Positions 17,422 to 25,214 of a stretch of 64,000 nt of DNA are shown one piece after another. The stretch is from Selenomonas sp. AE3005 (GTDB lineage Bacteria > Bacillota > Negativicutes > Selenomonadales > Selenomonadaceae): contig NZ_JMME01000002.1 in assembly GCF_000686945.1 (NCBI RefSeq), forward strand, positions 298,121 through 362,120, written 5' to 3'. The notes under the pieces were generated by a model. It was given only the letters and a program-made list of their open reading frames with translations, had not been told where the DNA came from and searched no databases. The translations under genes and the position numbers were made by a program. Every line of letters begins with the position of its first letter. Within the stretch, counting starts at the first letter, position 1.

Positions 17422-17466
17422 AAAAAGCTCAGGAAAGTGAAAAAATCTTTCCAGGGCTTTTTTTTT
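17422..17466 (+). terminator. Terminator after the HlyD-family gene
   Basis: AAAAGCTC..GGAAAG pairs with CTTTCC..GGGCTTTT, with a T-run. Confidence 0.85.
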
Positions 17467-17477
17467 GTTTACGTTTA

Positions 17478-17486
17478 TGCTATAAT
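17478..17486 (+). promoter_or_regulatory. Extended -10 promoter of the histidine operon
   Basis: TGCTATAAT is a perfect extended -10 (hexamer 17481-17486), 62 bases before hisR. The -35 would fall in the T-run of the preceding terminator and is not conserved. Confidence 0.6.
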
Positions 17487-17548
17487 GAGTGACATAATTT
17501 CACAAACTAAAGGATTAAAGACGAAAAGTATAAGAGGAGGGGACGGAA

Positions 17549-17854
17549 TTGGTTAATCCTAAACTGCGGGAGGATCAGAATGATATGCTGTTTAAAGCTA
17601 TCCTGTCACTGAAATCGATAGAGGAATGTTATCAGTTCTTCGAGGATATCTGCACTATCAGTGAACTTAAGGCGCTTTCCCAGCGGCTCGAGGTAGCCCG
17701 TATGCTGCAGGGTGGCCATATCTATGATGATATTGTGGCCCGTACCGGTGCCAGCACCGCCACTATCAGCCGGGTAAAACGCTGCCTGAATTACGGTGCG
17801 GACGGGTATAAAATCGTTTTGGACAGAATACCGGCTGATACAGCAGACAAATGA
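17549..17854 (+). CDS. hisR: TrpR/YerC-family repressor, probable histidine operon regulator
   Basis: 101-aa DNA-binding protein of the YerC/YecD branch of the TrpR superfamily. The helix-turn-helix is visible as QRLEVARMLQGG..YDDIVARTGASTATISRVKRCLNYGADGY. The TTG start at 17549 is fixed by AGAGGAGGGG at 17534-17543. It is the first gene of the his cluster, 29 bases ahead of hisZ, behind an extended -10 promoter. YerC homologues in Firmicutes have been predicted by comparative genomics to regulate histidine genes (called HisR), and this position agrees. The effector and operator are not visible; the symbol is given on family and context. Confidence 0.8.
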   Translation: MVNPKLREDQNDMLFKAILSLKSIEECYQFFEDICTISELKALSQRLEVARMLQGGHIYDDIVARTGASTATISRVKRCLNYGADGYKIVLDRIPADTADK

Positions 17855-17883
17855 TATAAACAAAGGCGAGGGGAGTAGTGCTC

Positions 17884-19068
17884 ATGGAAAAAGATATAAG
17901 CTTGTTAAAGATTCCCTATGGAACCCGGGATTTTCTGCCGGCAGAAGCGGCAGGCAAACGGGTGGTGGAAACCCGGCTGGCAGAATTATTTGCGCAGTGG
18001 GGCTATGAGGAAGTGGTTACACCTTCCATTGAATATTTGGATACGTTGAGCCTGGGCGGTAACCGCAGTATTGGCAATCATCTGTTCAAGCTCTTTGATA
18101 AGGAAAATAAAACCGTGGCCCTGCGCCATGAAATGACTACGCCCATTGCCCGGCTCGTCAGCACGCGCCTGCAGGACAGTCCCTTGCCGTTGAAACTATC
18201 CTATATCAGCAGTGTGTTCCGTTATGAGCAGGCACAGGCCGGCCGTCAGTGTGAATTCTATCAGGCCGGTGTAGAACTTATGGGCCCTGGCAGTCCGGCC
18301 ACGGACGCCGAGGTGGTGGCACTAGCCGTAACCGGGCTGCTGCGTTCCGGACTGACAGAGTTTACGGTCTGCCTGGGACAGGTGGAATTTCTAAACGGCA
18401 TACTCAATCAGTACCGCCTGAGCGAACAGGAACAGGCAGAGCTGAAGGAGGCTATGGAACGCCGAAATCTGGTGGAATTAAACCAGCTGGTGGAACAGCT
18501 GCAGCTGCCGGAGAATGCCAAGCAGGTCTTAAAGAAACTGCCGCTCTTAAATGGCGGCGAAGAGCTCTTAAAGAATGCGTACGATATTGCGCTTAATGAA
18601 CAAAGCCGCCGGGCACTGGACAATTTGGCAGAAATATACCGCCTGCTGAAAGCCTACAAGGTTGAGCAGTATGTGCGTTTTGACCTGGGCATAATCAGGG
18701 ACTTCAGCTATTATACCGGCATGGTCTTTGAAGTCTATGCACCGGGCCTGGGATATCCGCTCTGTGGCGGCGGCCGTTATGACCACCTGCTGGCCGACTT
18801 TGGTACGGCCTGTCCGGCCACGGGCTTTGCCCTGGGGATAGAGCGTATTCTGCTGGCCATTGAACGGCAGAAACTGCCCCGGCACAGCCTGCCCCGTGAT
18901 GTATATGTGGGTTACGCTGACGGCCGGGAAACGGCGGCCATTGAAAGGGCTGCAGTCTTGCGTGAGCAGGGTAAATCCGTGGAACTGGCAGTCAGCAGCC
19001 AGACAGAGGCGGCGGCCCAAGAAAGCCAGCAGCAGAAAAATTATGCGGCCTTAGAGTATATCTCATGA
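17884..19068 (+). CDS. hisZ: ATP phosphoribosyltransferase regulatory subunit
   Basis: 394-aa HisRS-like protein without tRNA-charging function, which binds the short HisG to form the active, histidine-inhibited first enzyme of the pathway. The class II core is visible: motif 2 region RYEQAQAGRQCEFYQAGVELMGP, and the HisRS-like RFDLGIIRDFSYYTGMVFEVYAPG and CGGGRYDHLLADFG. The anticodon-binding domain of true HisRS is reduced to about 70 residues. Start is ATG 17884, spaced eight bases from AGGGGAG at 17869-17875; the upstream GTG is too close. It overlaps the next gene by four bases. Confidence 0.92.
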   Translation: MEKDISLLKIPYGTRDFLPAEAAGKRVVETRLAELFAQWGYEEVVTPSIEYLDTLSLGGNRSIGNHLFKLFDKENKTVALRHEMTTPIARLVSTRLQDSPLPLKLSYISSVFRYEQAQAGRQCEFYQAGVELMGPGSPATDAEVVALAVTGLLRSGLTEFTVCLGQVEFLNGILNQYRLSEQEQAELKEAMERRNLVELNQLVEQLQLPENAKQVLKKLPLLNGGEELLKNAYDIALNEQSRRALDNLAEIYRLLKAYKVEQYVRFDLGIIRDFSYYTGMVFEVYAPGLGYPLCGGGRYDHLLADFGTACPATGFALGIERILLAIERQKLPRHSLPRDVYVGYADGRETAAIERAAVLREQGKSVELAVSSQTEAAAQESQQQKNYAALEYIS

Positions 19069-19577
19069 TACAGCGTATCAAACAGTTTTACCGGGCTTTG
19101 ACCGCACGGATTACGCCGGAAGATAAGGATTTGGTGGCCGAAAAACTGCCCCAGGCGGCACAGCAGCTCTTTTATGCCATGCACCCTGCTGACCAGTACC
19201 ACGCCTTGCATGTGGCCAGGACAGCCATGAAACTATGGCAGCAGCAGCCGTCAGGGGACAAAGCCTTGCTGCTGCGTGCCGCACTGCTGCACGATGTTGG
19301 ACGCGTGCAGGGGGATATGGATATTATGGGTAAGGTCGCAGCCGTACTGTTAAAACATTATTTCCCGGCTAAAGCCAAACAACTGGGGGAAACTGGTAAA
19401 GGCTGGCTTGGTCATATAATGTATGTATATTACAAACACCCGGAAATAGGTGCGATGAAACTGGAAAATATCGGCATGGCAGCTGAGGCCACGCTTATCC
19501 GCTGTCATCATGCTTCGGCTGCGGAAAATGAACCGCCGGAACTTAAACTGCTGCGTGCGGCAGATGAATTGAATTGA
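19065..19577 (+). CDS. HD-domain phosphohydrolase within the his operon
   Basis: 170-aa HD-superfamily protein. The metal-binding pattern is complete: a histidine in QYHALHVARTA (His46 or His49), His76-Asp77 in ALLHDVGRVQG, and a distal Asp167 in LRAADELN; His137/His138 (RCHHAS) are extra candidates. The family covers nucleotidases and phosphodiesterases; no specific substrate can be named. It is translationally coupled to hisZ (ATGA overlap) and 58 bases ahead of hisG, so it is a true member of the operon, although no classical histidine step needs an HD hydrolase. No membrane segments. Confidence 0.8.
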   Translation: MIQRIKQFYRALTARITPEDKDLVAEKLPQAAQQLFYAMHPADQYHALHVARTAMKLWQQQPSGDKALLLRAALLHDVGRVQGDMDIMGKVAAVLLKHYFPAKAKQLGETGKGWLGHIMYVYYKHPEIGAMKLENIGMAAEATLIRCHHASAAENEPPELKLLRAADELN

Positions 19578-19588
19578 CATTTGACCAT

Positions 19589-19611
19589 TGACCGGTCAGA
19601 CTGACTGGTCA
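19589..19611 (+). promoter_or_regulatory. Inverted repeat upstream of hisG
   Basis: TGACCGGTCA and TGACTGGTCA are near-perfect inverted copies (9 of 10) separated by GAC, 13 bases before the hisG ribosome site. It could be an operator or an RNA hairpin between the HD gene and hisG. Confidence 0.45.
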
Positions 19612-19635
19612 GTTTAGGGAATTGGAGGCTTGTGC

Positions 19636-20298
19636 ATGAAGTCTGAAATGGAATATCTTACCATAGCATTACCCAAGGGTAAACTCTTTGGCTTGTCGGC
19701 CAGATTACTGGAAAAAATCGGCTATACGGCCGAAGGTTTGTCGGATAAATCACGCAAGCTGATTATCAGCAACGAAGAAAAGAAAATCCGTTTTATCGTA
19801 TCCAAGACCGCTGATGTGCCGACTTATGTGGAATATGGGGCGGCAGATATCGGCGTGATTGGCAAGGACGTACTGCTCGAAACGGAAAAAGACGTCTATG
19901 AACTGCTCGATATGGGCTTTGGCAAATGTCATCTGATGATGGCTGTGCCCAAGGCGGAAAAACGGGCCAAACTCATGGATTACAACCACACGCGTGTCGC
20001 TACAAAATTTCCCCATATTGCCGAGAAATTTTTCCGTCAGCAGGGCATGCAGATGGAATACATCAAGCTGAATGGTTCCATTGAGCTTGGGCCGATTGTG
20101 GGCTTGTCGGAAAGTATCGTAGATATCGTGGAAACCGGTACGACACTTCGGGAAAATGATTTGGAGGAAATTGTTTCTATTCAGGAGGCGACGGCAAGGC
20201 TGATAGCCAACCGTGTCAGCTTTAAACTGAAGTTTGACAGAATACACAGTCTGGTGGAAGATTTACGTAAGGTCTTAGAAGCGGAGGCGGCACAATGA
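19636..20298 (+). CDS. hisG: ATP phosphoribosyltransferase catalytic subunit, short form
   Basis: 220-aa enzyme joining ATP and PRPP, the first committed step of histidine synthesis. It has the short HisG length, lacking the C-terminal ACT-like regulatory domain, so it needs the HisZ encoded upstream. Motifs include ALPKGKLFG at the N terminus, the GAADIGVIGKDVL segment and the PRPP-binding IVDIVETGTTLRENDL. ATG 19636 lies seven bases after GGAGG at 19624-19628; a TTG at 19630 is too close. It overlaps hisD by four bases. Confidence 0.96.
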   Translation: MKSEMEYLTIALPKGKLFGLSARLLEKIGYTAEGLSDKSRKLIISNEEKKIRFIVSKTADVPTYVEYGAADIGVIGKDVLLETEKDVYELLDMGFGKCHLMMAVPKAEKRAKLMDYNHTRVATKFPHIAEKFFRQQGMQMEYIKLNGSIELGPIVGLSESIVDIVETGTTLRENDLEEIVSIQEATARLIANRVSFKLKFDRIHSLVEDLRKVLEAEAAQ

Positions 20299-21632
20299 AG
20301 ATTGTCAAAGCAAGTGAACTGGGCGAGGCAGCCATCAATAAAATGTTACAGAAACCTGCTTTTGATACGGTGGAATTAAGCCCTAAAATCAGGGAGGCTA
20401 ATAAAATAACCTTCGGCAGGGATATGAGCGCCGCCGAATTGGTGGCCCAGATTGTCCATGATGTGCGCTTTGAAGGTGATAAAGCTGTCCTGCGCTATAC
20501 GAAACTCATTGACAAAGTAGAATGTAACATTGATGATTTACTGGTGACGGAGGCAGAATTTGCTGCGGCAGAGGCGCAGGCTGACCCCAAGGTGGTGGAA
20601 TCCTTAGAGAAGGCGGCGGCCAACGTACGCCGTTATCATGAGGAGCAAAAGCCTAATTCCTGGATGACTTACCGTGAACATGGTTCGCTGTTGGGACAGT
20701 CACTGATTCCGCTGGACAGGGTGGGCATATATGTACCCGGCGGTACGGCCGCCTATCCTTCCTCAGTGATTATGAATGCCATGCCGGCAGTTGTGGCCGG
20801 CGTGGGGGAAATCATCATGATGGTACCGCCGAAAAACGGCGCTATCAATCCTTATGTGCTGATTGCTGCTAAACTGGCCGGCGTACAGAAAATTTATAAG
20901 ATAGGCGGCGCGCAGGCCATTGCGGCTATGGCCTTTGGAACAGAAACCATTCCGCGTGTGGATAAAATTACCGGCCCGGGCAATATTTTTGTGACATTGG
21001 CCAAGAAAGAAGTTTACGGACACGTGGATATCGATATGCTGGCCGGCCCCAGCGAGATTCTCATTGTGGCTGATGACAGCGCTGACCCCGTTTATACGGC
21101 GGCAGATATGCTGAGCCAGGCAGAACACGACCCCCTGGCCTCCAGCATTGTCATTACTGACAGCGAAAAACTGGCCCGGCAGGTAGCCATGGAGGCTGAA
21201 AGCCAGCTGCAGAAACTGCCACGGCAGGAAATTGCCCGTGCCTCCATAGAACGGAATGGCCTGATTGTCATTGCAGAGGATATGGCGCAGGCCCTGCGAT
21301 TTGCCAACACTTCGGCACCGGAGCATTTGGAATTACTGACCAAAGAGCCTTTTAAACTCCTGCCGGAAGTAAAACATGCCGGCGCAGTGTTCCTTGGGGC
21401 GTATTCGCCGGAACCCTTGGGCGATTATTTTGCCGGCCCTAATCACGTTTTGCCTACAGGCGGTACTGCCCGTTATTACAGCGTACTGAATGTAGAAACC
21501 TTTATGAAACGCACGAGCCTGATTTCTTATAGTCAGGAGGCCTTGGCGGCCGTCAGTGATGATATTATCCGCCTGGCGGAAACGGAGGGGCTGCAGGCAC
21601 ACGCCAATGCCATTCGACTGAGGAGGAAATAA
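20295..21632 (+). CDS. hisD: Histidinol dehydrogenase
   Basis: 445-aa zinc- and NAD-dependent enzyme performing the last two oxidations of histidine synthesis. Signature segments are ADMLSQAEHDPLASSIVIT and NTSAPEHLELLTKEP, with DYFAGPNHVLPTGGTARYYS near the C terminus; these carry the catalytic His and zinc ligands of the family. An N-terminal extension of about 20 residues is ordinary. Four-base overlap with hisG and a three-base gap to hisC show tight coupling. Confidence 0.97.
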   Translation: MKIVKASELGEAAINKMLQKPAFDTVELSPKIREANKITFGRDMSAAELVAQIVHDVRFEGDKAVLRYTKLIDKVECNIDDLLVTEAEFAAAEAQADPKVVESLEKAAANVRRYHEEQKPNSWMTYREHGSLLGQSLIPLDRVGIYVPGGTAAYPSSVIMNAMPAVVAGVGEIIMMVPPKNGAINPYVLIAAKLAGVQKIYKIGGAQAIAAMAFGTETIPRVDKITGPGNIFVTLAKKEVYGHVDIDMLAGPSEILIVADDSADPVYTAADMLSQAEHDPLASSIVITDSEKLARQVAMEAESQLQKLPRQEIARASIERNGLIVIAEDMAQALRFANTSAPEHLELLTKEPFKLLPEVKHAGAVFLGAYSPEPLGDYFAGPNHVLPTGGTARYYSVLNVETFMKRTSLISYSQEALAAVSDDIIRLAETEGLQAHANAIRLRRK

Positions 21633-21635
21633 TTT

Positions 21636-22706
21636 ATGTTGAAATATCGTACCGGCTTAAAGGATATGCCGTCCTATGATGTGGTAGAGCGGGACTGGCA
21701 GATAAAAGTCAACGCCAATGAATGCAATATGAACCTGCCGCCGATGGTGGAGGACCGCCTGATGGGACGTTTGTCCCGGGTGGCATTTAACCGTTATCCC
21801 AATGAGGAATACGACTATCTGTGTGAGCAGATTGCGGATAATCACCGCCTGCAGAAGGAAAATGTTTTACTTGGCAATGGTTCCAGTGAAATAATTGAAA
21901 AGCTGTTCTATTGCTTTGGGGGAACGAAAGCGAAAAAAATCGTCTATCTGGTGCCGTCGTTTTCCATGTACAGCATTTATGCCAAAGCTGCCCAGGCTCA
22001 GGGAATTGAATTTCCGCTGAATAAGGATTATTCCCTGAATAAAGAAAAATTTGTAGCGATGGTAAATGAGGAAAAAGCCGGGCTGGCGGTAATCTGTAAT
22101 CCTAATAATCCTACGGGGACAGCGTATGACCTGGACACCATTGAGTACATAGCAGCCAATATTCACAGCAATTGTGCCCTGCTTATCGATGAGGCTTATA
22201 TAGAATTTTACGGCCGTTCGGCAGTCGGCCTGCTGGCTAAATATCCGAACTTAATTGTGGCCAGAACTTTCTCCAAGGCCTATGGCCTGGCGTCGGCCCG
22301 TGTGGGTTATATGCTGGCTGCCAAGGAAATCATAACGATGATTGGCAAGTCCTATATGCCCTATCACATGAATGTTTTATCACTCGTTACAGCCGATATT
22401 GTCTATCAGATGCGTCATGAATACGTGCCCCGCATTCAGATGATGATTGCCGAGCGCAAACGCATGACCACTTTGCTCGACAAACTGCCGGGGGTAACGG
22501 TTTATCCTTCGGAAACCAATTTTATTCTCATTAAATATGCCAAGGCTGTGAAACTTAATAAATACCTTGAAGAACAAGGCATTGGCGTCCGCAGCTTTGG
22601 GGATAAGCCGGGGTTAAAGAACTGCCTGCGCATTTCCATGGGACTGCGCGAGGAAAATGACACCTGGTATGAGGCGGTAAAAACGTTTGTGGAGGGTCGT
22701 ATATGA
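21636..22706 (+). CDS. hisC: Histidinol-phosphate aminotransferase
   Basis: 356-aa PLP enzyme of fold type I, converting imidazole-acetol phosphate to histidinol phosphate. The N-terminal VNANECNMNLPP and GNGSSEIIEKLF motifs bind substrate and cofactor, CNPNNPTGTAYD is the aminotransferase signature, and the PLP lysine is in RTFSKAYGLASARVGYM. Start ATG 21636 with AGGAGG ahead. It overlaps hisB by four bases. Confidence 0.95.
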   Translation: MLKYRTGLKDMPSYDVVERDWQIKVNANECNMNLPPMVEDRLMGRLSRVAFNRYPNEEYDYLCEQIADNHRLQKENVLLGNGSSEIIEKLFYCFGGTKAKKIVYLVPSFSMYSIYAKAAQAQGIEFPLNKDYSLNKEKFVAMVNEEKAGLAVICNPNNPTGTAYDLDTIEYIAANIHSNCALLIDEAYIEFYGRSAVGLLAKYPNLIVARTFSKAYGLASARVGYMLAAKEIITMIGKSYMPYHMNVLSLVTADIVYQMRHEYVPRIQMMIAERKRMTTLLDKLPGVTVYPSETNFILIKYAKAVKLNKYLEEQGIGVRSFGDKPGLKNCLRISMGLREENDTWYEAVKTFVEGRI

Positions 22707-23293
22707 GTGAGCGCAACGCGGAAATAAAACGGCAGACAGCAGAAACCAATATCACCCTGCAGCTGAATTTGGATGGAAAAGGGCAGGGAAAAATTTCCTC
22801 CGGTATCGGCTTTTTTGACCATATGCTCAATTTGTTTACGGCCCATGGCCAGCTGGATTTTACGCTTAACTGTCAGGGCGATTTGCAGGTCGACGGCCAT
22901 CATAGTGTCGAAGATATTGGCATTGCGCTGGGCGATGCCTTTAAACAGGCGATTGGCGATAAAAAAGGCATTTGCCGCTATGGGACGTTTTATCTGCCCA
23001 TGGACGAATCCTTAGCGTTTGTAACCCTCGATATCAGCGGCCGTCCATTTCTGGTTTATGACGGTGGCGAAATGGCACCACAGGTGGGCGGCTTTGATAC
23101 GGAACTTACGGAGGAATTTTTGCGGGCTTTTGCTATGCATGCCGGGATAACCCTGCATGTAAAAATCCTGTATGGCACGAATACCCATCATAAAATCGAG
23201 GCGATATTCAAGGCGCTGGGACATGCCTTGCGGCAGGCTGTATCATTTGACCCCAAGGTAACAGGTATTCCTTCAACGAAGGGCATGCTCTAA
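22703..23293 (+). CDS. hisB: Imidazoleglycerol-phosphate dehydratase
   Basis: 196-aa monofunctional dehydratase (no histidinol-phosphatase domain). The two manganese-binding HHxxED-type motifs are clear: GHHSVEDIGIALG and THHKIEAIFKALGHALR. The family signature GIGFFDHMLN is near residue 38. Length is typical. Start overlaps hisC by four bases; hisH begins 12 bases after the stop. Confidence 0.97.
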   Translation: MSERNAEIKRQTAETNITLQLNLDGKGQGKISSGIGFFDHMLNLFTAHGQLDFTLNCQGDLQVDGHHSVEDIGIALGDAFKQAIGDKKGICRYGTFYLPMDESLAFVTLDISGRPFLVYDGGEMAPQVGGFDTELTEEFLRAFAMHAGITLHVKILYGTNTHHKIEAIFKALGHALRQAVSFDPKVTGIPSTKGML

Positions 23294-23305
23294 GGAGGCC
23301 GGCAG

Positions 23306-23923
23306 ATGATTGCAATAATTGATTATGGTGTGGGCAATTTATTCAGCGTGGAAAAAGCCTTTGCCGCTTTGGGGGCAGAGGCAAAGATTACCAATAATCC
23401 CACGGAAATTAAAGCGGCAGAAAAACTGGTTTTGCCCGGCGTGGGGGCCTTTGGGGACTGCATGAAAAATTTGGAAGAAAGCGGTCTGATTCCCTTGCTG
23501 AAAGAGGAAGTGGTGGCAGGCAAGCCACTCTTGGGTATTTGTGTAGGGCTGCAGATTCTCTTTGACGGCAGTGAAGAATCGCCGGAAGCAAAGGGCTTGG
23601 GCTTTATACCTGGACAGGTGAAAAAGATTCAGGCCGAGGGCTTGAAGGTTCCGCATATGGGATGGAACAGGCTGCATATTGCTGAACCGCGCCAGGAGCA
23701 AGATTTGTTTGCGGGGCTGGAGCAGGATAAGGAATACGTTTATTTTGTGCATAGTTATTATGCGGTGCCGCAAGATAAATCCGTTATTACAGCTACAACG
23801 GATTATGGAGAAAAGCTTACGGCTTCGGTGCAAAAGGGAAATATATTCGCTACGCAGTTTCATCCGGAAAAATCCGGAGACGTTGGTTTGCATATAATTG
23901 ATAATTTCTGCAAGTTGAGTTAA
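23306..23923 (+). CDS. hisH: Imidazole glycerol phosphate synthase, glutaminase subunit
   Basis: 205-aa class I glutamine amidotransferase. The nucleophile is Cys79 in LLGICVGLQILFDGSEE, and the His/Glu pair lies in ATQFHPEKSGDVG. It delivers ammonia to HisF, but hisF is not in this window. ATG 23306 follows AAGGAGG. The downstream spacing to hisA is unusually long (about 150 bases) because a hairpin array is inserted there. Confidence 0.96.
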   Translation: MIAIIDYGVGNLFSVEKAFAALGAEAKITNNPTEIKAAEKLVLPGVGAFGDCMKNLEESGLIPLLKEEVVAGKPLLGICVGLQILFDGSEESPEAKGLGFIPGQVKKIQAEGLKVPHMGWNRLHIAEPRQEQDLFAGLEQDKEYVYFVHSYYAVPQDKSVITATTDYGEKLTASVQKGNIFATQFHPEKSGDVGLHIIDNFCKLS

Positions 23924-23934
23924 TGTGTATGTGT

Positions 23935-24050
23935 GTACTTTTCTTTGGCGCAAAGAAAAGTACCAAATACCCATAAGGGTACAGGCGAAAACAGCGGACT
24001 GAAATCACATCACGTGATTTACGTCCGCGAGCGCTCATCCTTGAGCGCTG
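23935..24050 (+). repeat. Four-hairpin array inserted between hisH and hisA
   Basis: Four consecutive inverted repeats fill the gap. (1) GTACTTTTCTTTG - GCG - CAAAGAAAAGTAC, a perfect 13-bp stem at 23935-23963. (2) TACCC/GGGTA, 23968-23981. (3) GCGGAC..AAATCAC with GTGATTT..GTCCGC, 23994-24029. (4) AGCGCTC/GAGCGCT, about 24030-24050. Sequences like the first hairpin are, from memory, dispersed repeats in other bacterial genomes. No other copy is visible in this window. A possible role as attenuator or mRNA-stability element is inference. Confidence 0.8.
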
Positions 24051-24073
24051 GGCTGGTGTTGGGGAGGATGTTT

Positions 24074-24799
24074 ATGATAATATTTCCGGCGATTGATATT
24101 CGGGGCGGTAAATGTGTGCGCTTGTTTAAAGGGGATTTTGCCCAGGAAACGGTTTTTTCGGACAGTCCTGCGGCTATGGCCCGTAAGTGGCAGGCGCAGG
24201 GGGCAGAGTATTTGCACCTTGTGGATTTGGATGGGGCACTTGCTGGCTCTTCGCAAAATTTAGCGGCCATAGAGGAAATTCTGCAGGCCGTAAATATTCC
24301 GACAGAGCTTGGGGGCGGAATCCGTACCATGGAGCAGATAGATAAATTACTGGCCATGGGAATTACCCGGGTTATTTTAGGTTCAGTCGCTGTCAAAAAT
24401 CCTGATTTGGTGCGTGAGGCCTGCGCTAAATACGGTGAGCGTATTGTCGTGGGCATTGACGCTAAGGATGGAATTGTCGCCGTGGAAGGCTGGGGCGAAT
24501 CCGGCAATGTCGGTGTTATTGAACTGGCACAAAAAATGAAAGACGCCGGCGTAAAAACCATAATTTATACAGATATTTCCCGTGATGGAACGTTAAGCGG
24601 TGTAAATGTTGACGCAACCGTAAAACTGGCACAGGAAAGCGGCGTAAAAATTGTCGCCTCCGGCGGAGTGAAATCCCTAGCTGATATAAAAGCATTAAAG
24701 GCACAGGAAAGCTGTGGAATTGAAGGTGTAATTGCCGGCAAATCGATTTATACAGGCAGTCTGGATTTGCAGGCAGCGATTGAAATTGCTAAGGCTTGA
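24074..24799 (+). CDS. hisA: Phosphoribosylformimino-AICAR-P isomerase
   Basis: 241-aa TIM-barrel isomerase of histidine synthesis. It starts MIIFPAIDIRGGKCVRLFKG with the N-terminal catalytic Asp, has the first phosphate-binding loop in ELGGGIRT, the second-half DISRDGTLSGVN and the second phosphate loop ASGGVKSLADI. ATG 24074 is six bases after GGGGAGG at 24061-24067; longer frames run back into the hairpin array. It is the last his gene here: hisF and hisI/hisE do not follow, so those functions must be encoded elsewhere. Confidence 0.95.
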   Translation: MIIFPAIDIRGGKCVRLFKGDFAQETVFSDSPAAMARKWQAQGAEYLHLVDLDGALAGSSQNLAAIEEILQAVNIPTELGGGIRTMEQIDKLLAMGITRVILGSVAVKNPDLVREACAKYGERIVVGIDAKDGIVAVEGWGESGNVGVIELAQKMKDAGVKTIIYTDISRDGTLSGVNVDATVKLAQESGVKIVASGGVKSLADIKALKAQESCGIEGVIAGKSIYTGSLDLQAAIEIAKA

Positions 24800-24825
24800 A
24801 ACAATAAAAAATTTTACCAAAATAC

Positions 24826-24854
24826 TTGCATAATGGTAAATTATTCGTTAAAAT
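24826..24854 (+). promoter_or_regulatory. Sigma-70 promoter for the 24893 gene
   Basis: TTGCAT (24826-24831), 17-base spacer, TAAAAT (24849-24854), 38 bases before the start. Confidence 0.75.
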
Positions 24855-24892
24855 AATAAAAGATAATTTTTATTTTAAAGGAGAAATGAACC

Positions 24893-25096
24893 ATGGCAAG
24901 AAAAGCAAATTACGAAGAGAAAATTAACGCTATCGAAGAAAAGATTTCCAAAAAGCAGGACGAGATTAAAGCTCTGAAAGCACAGCTGAGCGAAATTAAA
25001 GCTAAGAAAGCTCAGGACGATTACAAAGAACTGACGGAATACATGACGGCTAACAACCTGTCTGCAGCTGAAGTTTTGGCACGTATCAACGGCTAA
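24893..25096 (+). CDS. Small charged coiled-coil protein
   Basis: 67-aa protein of unknown function. Residues 8-46 form a continuous Glu/Lys heptad-rich helix (EEKINAIEEKISKKQDEIKA...), a clear coiled coil, followed by a short C-terminal segment, DDYKELTEYMTANNLSAAEV. The acidic/basic pattern recalls small nucleoid or oligomerisation modules such as the dimerisation part of H-NS-like proteins, but no DNA-binding motif is seen and I do not assign it. It has a good own promoter, an AAAGGAG ribosome site and a perfect terminator, with high-expression codon choice, so it is probably an abundant monocistronic product. Confidence 0.75.
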   Translation: MARKANYEEKINAIEEKISKKQDEIKALKAQLSEIKAKKAQDDYKELTEYMTANNLSAAEVLARING

Positions 25097-25125
25097 GATA
25101 AAGCAAATTAAAACTGTATGTTTTA

Positions 25126-25157
25126 GGGAGCATTGCCTTAGGGCAATGCTCCTTTTT
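25126..25157 (+). terminator. Terminator after the coiled-coil gene
   Basis: GGAGCATTGCC and GGCAATGCTCC form a perfect 11-bp stem (short TTAG-type loop) followed by six T. Confidence 0.93.
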
Positions 25158-25214
25158 TGCAGGATATTGTTTTTTTTTAGCGAATACATAAATTATTAAA
25201 GGGGGCGTTTAAAT

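Noticed and set aside
23933-24073. Extended hisA or a small gene in the hisH-hisA gap
   Set aside because: The region is composed of inverted repeats, and hisA homologues start at MIIFPAIDIRGG, matching ATG 24074 with GGGGAGG.
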